From NCBI GenBank assembly GCA_035527715.1, contig DATKZY010000035.1, forward strand, positions 1-42,871: a stretch of 42,871 nt of DNA, read 5' to 3'. The number at the start of each line of letters is the position of its first letter. Position 1 is the first letter of the stretch. Positions 32,968 to 40,140 of this stretch are shown here, piece by piece. This DNA is from DSUN01 sp035527715 (lineage in GTDB: Bacteria; Planctomycetota; PUPC01; DSUN01). The notes beneath the pieces were generated by a model. It had not been told where the DNA came from, ran no database searches, and saw only the letters and a list, made by a program, of their open reading frames with translations. A program made the position numbers and the translations under genes.

Positions 32968-33678
32968 CTACTTGGCCTCCCCCATGCGCGCGTCGTGGGC
33001 GGTCACCATGAGCTTCAGGATGTCCTCGACCTTGGGGTAGCCCTTGGTGCCGATCTTCGGGCGGATGTAGTTGACCGAGAAGACCCTGGCCGTGTCGAAC
33101 CGCATCATCTCTTTCAACTCGTCGGGCGGAGGGAACTCCTCCTTCGTCCTGTCCACAAACCAGGCGCCACCCTTCTTGACGAGGCCGACCACGTGGCCGC
33201 CCGCGAGGTGGGCGGTCGCCTTGTCGCCCTCCTCCTCGATCTTGGTCCTGGCCTCGAGGTCCTTCCTGTCGAACGGCTCCGTCTTGACGCCCTTGAAGAG
33301 CCCCTCGAGAGCCTCCTCACCGTAGGCGGCCGCCAGCTCCTGGCGCAGGATGAACATGGCCGCGATGCTCATGGTTCCGAGCGCAACGGCCTCCTTGAAC
33401 TCTTCGGGCGCAAGGAAGCTGCTCAGGGCGAGCGCCTTGTCGCCGGTGTGCGACGCCTCGTTGAGGTTCAGCCAGGCCTCCATCGGTGTCTTCGCCGCCA
33501 CGGCGGTTCCCCCTTCGCCAATCGGCACGACCGTCCTCTCCGGCGTCGGCGCGGCCGCCTTCGCCTTGGCGCCGCCCTCCTTGCCCGCGGGCGTACCCCC
33601 CTCCTCGCCGCCGCAGCCGACGAAGAGGGCAGAGAGTCCCAACAGCAACGCCAGCCCGATCCCAAGCGCCTTCGGCAT
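32968..33678 (-). CDS. Lipoprotein of unknown function
   Basis: 236 aa from ATG 33678 (GGAGAGG upstream), chosen because it gives a perfect lipoprotein signal: ALLLGLSALFVGC, with the lipidated Cys followed by a Gly/Ala/Lys linker. Residues about 75-236 (TPMEAWLNLNEASHTGDKAL, GAWFVDRTKEEFPP) look like an NTF2/ketosteroid-isomerase-type alpha+beta domain used by many small-ligand-binding lipoproteins; no catalytic residues were seen. It lies 69 bp after the small membrane protein and 80 bp before the epimerase, and may be in one transcript with them. Confidence 0.7.
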   Translation of the reverse strand: MPKALGIGLALLLGLSALFVGCGGEEGGTPAGKEGGAKAKAAAPTPERTVVPIGEGGTAVAAKTPMEAWLNLNEASHTGDKALALSSFLAPEEFKEAVALGTMSIAAMFILRQELAAAYGEEALEGLFKGVKTEPFDRKDLEARTKIEEEGDKATAHLAGGHVVGLVKKGGAWFVDRTKEEFPPPDELKEMMRFDTARVFSVNYIRPKIGTKGYPKVEDILKLMVTAHDARMGEAK

Positions 33679-33747
33679 CTCTACCTCTCCTCTCTGCCTC
33701 CCCTGCGCGACGAACGAACGCACCGCCTGCAGCCGCTGCTCTCTCGC

Positions 33748-34299
33748 CTACCGCTTGGGGGCAGCCTGGCGCAACTCGTCCGGGAGAATGGCAGGGTCCA
33801 GCCCCGCCGCCTTGCACAGCTCGAACGCTCGCGCGGGACTGGCCGTGTTCCACGGGCCGTAGTAGCTCGCCATCGCGACGACGAACCCGCCCAGCGCGAC
33901 CCAGAGGAAGCCGGGGTACATGGCAGCCGCCTCCGGGTCACTCCCGGACATGAGCCACAGCATCCCCCCCAGGAATCCACAGAACACGGCCAGCCAGAAT
34001 CCCCAGCCTCTCAGGTAGCCGAGCAGCACCGACTTCCCGCTCATCGGGATTCGGATGCGGATTTCCTCGTCGGCCGGCGCATTGGCAGCCTCCGGCTCGG
34101 CGGCAGGCGCCTCCTGCGTGCCCTCAACGGGCGGCGCGGCCTCGGGCGCGTCCTTCGGCGGGCACTGGTCGAAGATCACGCACGTGCGCACGGGCAGCAC
34201 GGGGCAGTACATGATATGGAAGAACTCGGTCGCAACGCTGAACCGCTGTGGCACGACGTCCGCTTGCCCATACGTGGATATGCCCCAGAAGATCACCAT
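33748..34299 (-). CDS. Small two-helix membrane protein of unknown function
   Basis: 183 aa from ATG 34299. A longer start at 34344 overlaps the -10 box of the promoter at 34343-34371, so it would not be transcribed from that site. The N-terminal part (WGISTYGQADVVPQRFSVAT, EFFHIMYCPVLPVRTCVI) resembles a short beta-domain common before membrane helices. An acidic Ala/Glu linker and two hydrophobic helices follow (about 105-150: WGFWLAVFCGFLGGMLWLM, FLWVALGGFVVAMASYYGPW). The C-terminal tail (AFELCKAAGLDPAILPDELR) is soluble. No family name can be given. Confidence 0.6.
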   Translation of the reverse strand: MVIFWGISTYGQADVVPQRFSVATEFFHIMYCPVLPVRTCVIFDQCPPKDAPEAAPPVEGTQEAPAAEPEAANAPADEEIRIRIPMSGKSVLLGYLRGWGFWLAVFCGFLGGMLWLMSGSDPEAAAMYPGFLWVALGGFVVAMASYYGPWNTASPARAFELCKAAGLDPAILPDELRQAAPKR

Positions 34300-34342
34300 G
34301 GTCCGGCGCCCCGTGAGGTGTGCGAACTCCCCTTGCGGCGTC

Positions 34343-34371
34343 ATTGTAGCCTGCGGCCCGCGCGTTTGCAA
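34343..34371 (-). promoter_or_regulatory. Promoter of the small membrane-protein gene
   Basis: On the minus strand, TTGCAA, 17-bp spacer, TACAAT. It lies in the 80-nt gap after the DUF1611 stop and decides the start codon of the gene below. Confidence 0.5.
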
Positions 34372-34379
34372 CCCTGGAC

Positions 34380-35417
34380 TTACAGCATCGCCTCAATCGC
34401 CTCGGCCAGCTTGTCGGGGCCGAAGCGGATGACGTCGGTGGCGGGGAGGCCGGTCTCCGCCTCGGCACGGGCGATGGCGTCGCGGGCCGCGGCATCCGAC
34501 ATGTCCACGCAGTTCAAGGCCACGCCGATGACCTTCGAGGGGAACACCGGGGCCATCAGGCGCTCGTAGAGTTCGATGAACTCGGGCAGGGGGAGGATGG
34601 GGACTTCGGGGTGGTGGCGGAGGTGTTTCCGCGTGGGCTGGTGGCAGAAGACCATGGCGTGCGGGGCACAGCCGTGCATGAGGCCGAGGGTGACGCCCGA
34701 GTAGGCGGGCTCGATGAGGCTGCCCTGGCCCTCGACGACGAGGACCTCGTGATGCTTGTTCTCGACGAGCATCATCTCGACCGCGCCGGGCACGAAGTCG
34801 GAGACAACGCGGTCCACGGCGATGCCGTAGCCGGAGATCATGATGCCGGTCTGGCCCGTGGCGATGAACCGGGCGCGGCGGCCGCGGCGGAGGAGGGCCT
34901 CGGCGAGCTCCAGGGCGACGGCCATCTTGCCAATCGCGCAGTCGGCGCCGACCGTGAGGACGCGCGTGCAGGGCAGCGTGCGGGCGATGTTGGCGCCGAG
35001 GGGAATGCCCTCGGGGGGGCGGCGCACGTCGTGGATGGTGACGCCGTGGGCGAGGGCGAGCCGGGCGAACTCCGGGTCGTCGGCCAGCATGAGGTGGAGG
35101 CCGCTGATGATGTCGAGCTGCCGCTCGATGGCCTCGTGGATGAACTGGCGCCAGTCGTCGGGCAGCCCGCCGCCCGCGGGCGCGATGCCGATGAGGAGGG
35201 AATGGGGCTGGTAGCGCATCGCCTCGGCGATGGAGCCGACAATGGGGATGCCGCGCCCGACGCCGATGATGTCGGCCGGGTCGCGGCCCGCCTCCGTGCG
35301 GTCGAGGAGCGCGACGACCTCGCGGGGGCGGTACCGCAGGATGCACGTGGCCGTCTTCGAGGTGAAGACGCCCAGGTGCCCATCGGTCAGGAGCAGCACG
35401 CGGCGATTTCCAAGCAA
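34380..35417 (-). CDS. DUF1611 protein, DgcN-type D-glutamate N-acetyltransferase candidate
   Basis: 345 aa from TTG 35417. Family marks are VLLLTDGHLGVFTSKTATCI, LRYRPREVVALLDRTEAGRD, VGADCAIGKMAVALEL (P-loop-like GxxCxxGK), FIATGQTGIMISGYGIAVDR and EGQGSLIEPAYSGVTLGLMH. DUF1611 includes DgcN, described as N-acetylating D-glutamate before the DgcA epimerase acts. The RAYT element ends at 35419, two bases from the start codon, so the native start and ribosome binding site have probably been replaced: no ATG is available and a GAGG lies about 14 nt upstream inside the element. The protein core looks intact. Confidence 0.8.
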   Translation of the reverse strand: MLGNRRVLLLTDGHLGVFTSKTATCILRYRPREVVALLDRTEAGRDPADIIGVGRGIPIVGSIAEAMRYQPHSLLIGIAPAGGGLPDDWRQFIHEAIERQLDIISGLHLMLADDPEFARLALAHGVTIHDVRRPPEGIPLGANIARTLPCTRVLTVGADCAIGKMAVALELAEALLRRGRRARFIATGQTGIMISGYGIAVDRVVSDFVPGAVEMMLVENKHHEVLVVEGQGSLIEPAYSGVTLGLMHGCAPHAMVFCHQPTRKHLRHHPEVPILPLPEFIELYERLMAPVFPSKVIGVALNCVDMSDAAARDAIARAEAETGLPATDVIRFGPDKLAEAIEAML

Positions 35418-35418
35418 T

Positions 35419-36475
35419 GGGGTCAGACCTCATTTTTCAATTTTTTCAATGCAGCCTGTTCACACTCATGCAGAAGCCGCGCCAAGCGGCGGTCGCGGGG
35501 CAGCCGAGCGGCGACTTCGCAGGCCGTGCGGCTGATGGCCGCCCCTCCGACGCCGCCGAAGCGTCGCCCCAGCTCGACCTGCGACTGCCCGCTCCACTTG
35601 CGGCACAGGTAGATGGCAGCGGCCCGCGCCTCGTTGTGCCAACGTCCCCTTTCCCGCAGGGCGGCCGGCGACACGCCGAAGTTCCCGCACACGGCGGCCT
35701 CGATGGCCGCCAGCGTGCCCGTGCGGCGCAACGCGCGCACCGCGGGCAGCTCGCGGTCCGGCAGCCGCTCGCCCAGCCACGCGAGCATCTTCTCGACAAA
35801 GCCCGCCGAGCCCAACAAGCCCGACGCGACCACACCCTCGAAGGGCGAGCGCGGCGGCGACGCGACGCCCTCCGCCAGATGCTGTGCATAGGCCCGCCGC
35901 GCCGCGCGGAGCGTGCGGCCGTGCTGCGAGAGCACCTCCTCCCACGCGAGCCAGCGGGGCGCGCCGCGGGCGTCGAAGTAGAAGCGAGAGCTCCCCCACC
36001 GATACTCCTGTGGCCGGCGCGCCAGGCCGGCACGCACGGGGTTGAGATGCACGTAGCGGCTCAACTCCCACTCGTGCCGCCCGCGTTCCACCAGGATGGC
36101 CTTGAACCGCCCCTCAAGCAGGTGCCCGCAGTGCCCATGGCGGCGGTTGAACACCGAGGCGTAGCCCGAGTTCAGGTCGTGCATCCCCGCCGACAGATTG
36201 GCCTCGGGCGTCCGCAGGAAGAGGTGGAAGTGATTGTCCATCAGCGCCCAGGCGAACACCTGCCACTGACATCGCGTCGCGACGGCGTCGAGCAGTTCTG
36301 TCCACTTGGCCCGGTCGGCGTCATCGCGCACGATCGTCCGTCGTCCCAGCCCGCGGCTGGTCACGTGATACACACCGTCGGCAATCTCGATTCGCAGAGG
36401 TCGAGCCATGCCGCGAGACTACACATCCAGTCCCCACTTGTCAACAGAAATAATTGAAAATTGAGGTCTGACCCC
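35419..36475. mobile_element. RAYT (REP-associated tyrosine transposase) element with terminal inverted repeats
   Basis: GGGGTCAGACCTCATTTTTC at the left end and its near reverse complement (TTGAGGTCTGACCCC) at the right end match over about 24-27 bp with one or two mismatches. The transposase stop codon lies inside the left repeat. Total length 1057 bp, apparently intact. No target duplication was seen, as expected of HUH/Y1 enzymes. It sits directly against the start codon of the DUF1611 gene. Confidence 0.8.
35423..36409 (-). CDS. RAYT / Y1-type transposase with DnaA C-terminal-like domain
   Basis: 328 aa from ATG 36409. It opens with MARPLRIEIADGVYHVTSRG, the standard RAYT start. The HUH motif is His60-Phe-His62 (ALMDNHFHLFL) and the catalytic tyrosine is Tyr119 (ELSRYVHLNPVRAGL), with EGRFKAILVE before it. 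The C-terminal half carries RAAAIYLCRKWSGQSQVELG then RRFGGVGGAAISRT, which resembles the DnaA C-terminal helix-turn-helix and is typical of one RAYT subgroup. Single-strand HUH transposases of this kind are proposed to spread REP palindromes. All catalytic residues are present, so it may be active. Confidence 0.9.
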   Translation of the reverse strand: MARPLRIEIADGVYHVTSRGLGRRTIVRDDADRAKWTELLDAVATRCQWQVFAWALMDNHFHLFLRTPEANLSAGMHDLNSGYASVFNRRHGHCGHLLEGRFKAILVERGRHEWELSRYVHLNPVRAGLARRPQEYRWGSSRFYFDARGAPRWLAWEEVLSQHGRTLRAARRAYAQHLAEGVASPPRSPFEGVVASGLLGSAGFVEKMLAWLGERLPDRELPAVRALRRTGTLAAIEAAVCGNFGVSPAALRERGRWHNEARAAAIYLCRKWSGQSQVELGRRFGGVGGAAISRTACEVAARLPRDRRLARLLHECEQAALKKLKNEV

Positions 36476-36523
36476 AAGCTCCCAAGCTCCACACCCCAAG
36501 CTCCCCAAGCTCCACCAAGCTCC
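36475..36523 (+). repeat. CAAGCTCC tandem repeat next to the RAYT element
   Basis: Five copies of CAAGCTCC (starting at 36475, 36483, 36497, 36506 and 36516) with short spacers follow the right terminal repeat and end 12 bp before the stop of the next gene. No gene in 36410-36534. Confidence 0.7.
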
Positions 36524-36534
36524 ACTGTCTTCTC

Positions 36535-39500
36535 TCACATGCCTTCAGGCGCTTCGGTGACGCTCAGGCTGTCTATATAGACCGAACGATTGGCCACGGT
36601 CCGCTCTTCGTCGATGTAGAGGATGTGCGGCCGTGCGAGGATAATGATCTTCGTAAGCGTCAGCGGATGGGCCACTTCGCCCCAAGCGCCCCAATCATTG
36701 TTGGCCGGCCAACGCATCGACTCGTCCGCCTTGAACTGGCCCGGCAGCAGGATCTGCATCGTTTGCCAGCCGTCGAAGGCGACGTAGGGCAATCCGCGAT
36801 TGGCGGCGTTGCCTTCCCCAAGGGAGGTGAACTTGCGGCCTTTGGCGTCGGTCAACGCGAGCGCCAGTTTGCCCCAGCCGCCGTTGCCCTTCGCGTGGAC
36901 ATTCAACGCAAAGGGCCTGCCAGGCAGGGTAATGGGCTTGGCCAGTTCGAACTCCCCGTACCGCGGCAGGAGCTTGCGGGGGTCGTCGTCGTCCAGCAGC
37001 TCAATTTGCAGTGCCTGACGGCCGTCCACATTGGCGATGACCGCGCGATACTTCCCTTGCAGCACCGGCGTCACGCTGATCCTGCTGGGGACCTTGGCGG
37101 GGGCCTCGAGTACCTTGACTTGTCCAGCGTCGGTGAACGTTGCCACCTTCTGGCCTTCCGGCGTCTTCAGCTCAACGGACTGGCGATCGGCGATGGCGCT
37201 GACCACCGTGCCGGCGACGTAGATGGGCGTGTCGGTGACCTCGACCACGACCTGCCCGTCCTTGGTGCCTGCGGGGAGCGTATTGCCATAGCAGTCGTAA
37301 ACCACGGCCTTGTCGTCTTGGGTCTTCAACGCAACCTTCTGCTTGCCGGCCACCACCCAGAGGGGATAGACGTGGGAGCTGTCGGCCTTCTGGAAGTCGA
37401 GCGCGTGCAAGGTGGTGCTGTCGTGTTTGAGCTTGCCGACGCACTTGGCCTGGTCGAGAATTTGCGTCAGCCAGGCATACATGGCGAAGCTGGTCTTGGG
37501 GTTGTACTCGGGGTCGCGGAAGCAGACGCCGGCACGGTCCCAAAGGCTCTTGCCGTAGGAGTTGGCACAGTCGTTGGTCGTGTTGCAGGAGGTCATGCGT
37601 TCGACGCCAAAGGCCAGGCAGATCATGGCCTCGCGGACCATGATGACGCCTTGCTCGTGCAGCCACATTTCCCCGGGCCGGGTGCTGTGGTAGAGCGACT
37701 CGGTCAGCCAGACCGGCTTGTTGTAGCCGTACTTGGCCTGCATGAGTTTGTTGGTATGGAGGTCGCCCAGGACAGTCAGCCAATCCGGCTGGATCTCCGG
37801 CAGATGCTGGTAGCCGCAGACCTCCAGGCCGAGCACGTCGAAGGCGTCGGCCGGGAAGCCCGCCTTCATGTACTCCAGGGCGTACTGCGGACCGTCGTTG
37901 ATCAAGACGATCTTGGCGTCGGGGGCCGCCCTCTTCAGCGCCCGGCAGTAGTCCCGCACATTCTGGAACTGCTGCTCGAACAGGGCCTTCGTCTCCGGCT
38001 TCCACGGGTACGGCACGCCGCCGAGCAACTCGCTGAAATTCGCCAGGATCGCATCGCCGTCAAATCGAGATTCGTGCAGGATATAGTAGGCGTTGTCCAT
38101 CCCGGTCTTCTTGACCCACTCGATCCACGGGAGCGCCCTGGTCTCGAAGCCCTTTGCGTCGTACCGTGGACGCTCGCCATAGCCGGGGCCGATTGCCAAC
38201 GACGTGCAGTTCATCGGCGGCTTGGCGAATGTCACCTTGAATTTGTACTTGTCCGCCTGGTAGCGATGGGTCGCGGCCTGTTCCTCGATGGATGGTCCGG
38301 CGTTGCGCGTCCCTGCCGGCAGGTAGTCCTTGGGAGGGTACTGGCCGCCGGGGCTGTTCAGCGTCCACCGCCAGCCCCCCTTGTTGATGATGTTGTAGAA
38401 CTTCTCGGTGCGGTCGTTATCCTGTGTAATCGCATGGCCATTCCAGTAGCACCAGATTCCGAACGGAGAATCTTCCATGGCCTTGCGGGTGTCGGGGGCC
38501 AGGTAGGCAAAGGTCGTGTCACGCACCTGCTGCAAACGGCCGTCCGCCTTCACGCCGATGGTGCAGGCAAACCAGCCGCGGGCCTTGGGCGTTACGTCCA
38601 GCGGCACGTCCTTCGACTCTCCAGGCGCCAACGCCACGCGCCGCTCGACGGTCCAATCGAGGAACCGGGGGTTCTGCTCTTTGGGCAAGCCCGGCCCACC
38701 GCACTTGGCGTAGGCCTGGGCGACAACCTTCTTCCCGGAGCAGTTGGTCAACTTCAGTTGGAAGGCCGCTTCCTGTCCCTCGCTGAAGAGGTTGCACCGC
38801 TCGGCCGCAGTGTACGACATTTTCACCTGGGAGCGTTCCATGGTGACCGCCAGGACGACCGCGCCGCTGGGGGGTTCGACGGATCGTTTCATGAACTCGT
38901 CGGGCTTGACCTCGATCTTCCGGGTGAACTGCACGGCCAGGGGGTCATATTCCCGAAGCTGCCCCGTCTGCGGCATCGGCAGGCGAATGTGGTGCAAGTA
39001 GCCTTGGGAGCCGTCGGCCAACTTGACGGGGATGCTGGAGACGACCTTGTCCGACTTGCCATCGCTCAGGTACGGCACGTCGGCCGCCTGGTCCACCCAC
39101 TCATCCGCCGTGCGCTGCACATACCCCACCCGCACGTCCAGGCGGGGCGCGGTCCCAGGCCGGCGGCCAGAGAAGGCAATCAGATGCACGGCGCTGTACT
39201 GGTCGCCGCGCACCTCCAGACTGAATCCCCGCTCGGCATAGGAGCGGGCGGGATCCTTACCGCTCACCTTACGTACCAAGTGCTTGAGCTTGACCACGTC
39301 GATGGCCTGGGCGTCGGCCGAACCGGGGAAGCAGAACGGCACGCCGTCGACGACCTTCACGCCACGCGGCAGGCTGGCGGAATCGATCTTCACGCCCAAG
39401 TTGGCGTCGGCACCTTCACCGGCAAGTGTGACATTGACGGCATGGTCGATCGTTATGGGCAACATCAGAGGGGGCAGTTTGTCCAGCGGCTTGACCGAGA

Positions 39501-40059
39501 GGTTCCGCACCGTTGCCCCCCGCAAAACGATCCACGGAGAGCGTCGATCGGCCGGCACCGTCAGCGATGCCGCCTTGTAGTCCGGAACCATGATTTGCAG
39601 CTCGGCTCCGTCGCCGATCACGCGGAACGCGAAGTGGACCCACAACTCATCCAGCTTGGGCAGGACCGTCCAGTCGACCGACCAATCCAGTGAAGAACTG
39701 GCGATTGAATACACCTTGGGCGGGACTTTGAAAAAGCCGTTGAAAGCCAGGCAATCGCCTTTACCCGTGATCGTCGCGGCGGAGGGGTTGCGGGCCACTG
39801 ACTTGGGGTCAACCTTTCCGAGGCCAACCTGCACCGACGCCTTCGCCTCAGACATCAGCAACTGGCCCGTAACGATATAGTCGTCCGCTCCGGCGTCGCC
39901 CAATCGCAGGACGACGGGCGAATCGCCTGAGGCCACATAAGTATTCGCGGCCTGCTCGACCGGGCCGGAGACCGACCATTGCTGGCCCATTGCGGGCGAG
40001 TGCGCCAGGAGCCACACAAGCGCCAAACCGACAACGAGTTTCTCGATACGGTTCGTCAT
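36535..40059 (-). CDS. Very large secreted glycosidase-like protein A
   Basis: 1174 aa from ATG 40059 (AAGGAT upstream), signal peptide MTNRIEKLVVGLALVWLLAH to about AMG. N-terminal beta-sandwich regions (about 28-500) precede a TIM-barrel-like part that begins at EDSPFGIWCYWNGHAIT. Two acidic sites are conserved with its tandem neighbour: Glu663 in YYILHESRFDG and Glu787 in PVWLTESLYHSTRPG, a spacing usual for the acid/base and nucleophile of clan GH-A barrels. HLPEIQPDWL lies before the second. The C-terminus (about 1050-1174: KGNGGWGKLALALTDAKG, RWPANNDWGAWG) is a beta-sandwich shared with protein B. Substrate and GH family were not recognised. Codon and base composition look less GC-rich than the rest of the window. 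Confidence 0.75.
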   Translation of the reverse strand: MTNRIEKLVVGLALVWLLAHSPAMGQQWSVSGPVEQAANTYVASGDSPVVLRLGDAGADDYIVTGQLLMSEAKASVQVGLGKVDPKSVARNPSAATITGKGDCLAFNGFFKVPPKVYSIASSSLDWSVDWTVLPKLDELWVHFAFRVIGDGAELQIMVPDYKAASLTVPADRRSPWIVLRGATVRNLSVKPLDKLPPLMLPITIDHAVNVTLAGEGADANLGVKIDSASLPRGVKVVDGVPFCFPGSADAQAIDVVKLKHLVRKVSGKDPARSYAERGFSLEVRGDQYSAVHLIAFSGRRPGTAPRLDVRVGYVQRTADEWVDQAADVPYLSDGKSDKVVSSIPVKLADGSQGYLHHIRLPMPQTGQLREYDPLAVQFTRKIEVKPDEFMKRSVEPPSGAVVLAVTMERSQVKMSYTAAERCNLFSEGQEAAFQLKLTNCSGKKVVAQAYAKCGGPGLPKEQNPRFLDWTVERRVALAPGESKDVPLDVTPKARGWFACTIGVKADGRLQQVRDTTFAYLAPDTRKAMEDSPFGIWCYWNGHAITQDNDRTEKFYNIINKGGWRWTLNSPGGQYPPKDYLPAGTRNAGPSIEEQAATHRYQADKYKFKVTFAKPPMNCTSLAIGPGYGERPRYDAKGFETRALPWIEWVKKTGMDNAYYILHESRFDGDAILANFSELLGGVPYPWKPETKALFEQQFQNVRDYCRALKRAAPDAKIVLINDGPQYALEYMKAGFPADAFDVLGLEVCGYQHLPEIQPDWLTVLGDLHTNKLMQAKYGYNKPVWLTESLYHSTRPGEMWLHEQGVIMVREAMICLAFGVERMTSCNTTNDCANSYGKSLWDRAGVCFRDPEYNPKTSFAMYAWLTQILDQAKCVGKLKHDSTTLHALDFQKADSSHVYPLWVVAGKQKVALKTQDDKAVVYDCYGNTLPAGTKDGQVVVEVTDTPIYVAGTVVSAIADRQSVELKTPEGQKVATFTDAGQVKVLEAPAKVPSRISVTPVLQGKYRAVIANVDGRQALQIELLDDDDPRKLLPRYGEFELAKPITLPGRPFALNVHAKGNGGWGKLALALTDAKGRKFTSLGEGNAANRGLPYVAFDGWQTMQILLPGQFKADESMRWPANNDWGAWGEVAHPLTLTKIIILARPHILYIDEERTVANRSVYIDSLSVTEAPEGM

Positions 40060-40140
40060 TTCATCCTTGCGACATTGGTGGCCGTTCAAGCACCGTCCCA
40101 CGCCGGCGAACTTGCCCAAACGGAACACCGTTGGTCCCAG

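Noticed and set aside
36475..36523. CRISPR array
   Set aside because: Units are 8 nt with 0-6 nt spacers; no cas genes anywhere in the window.
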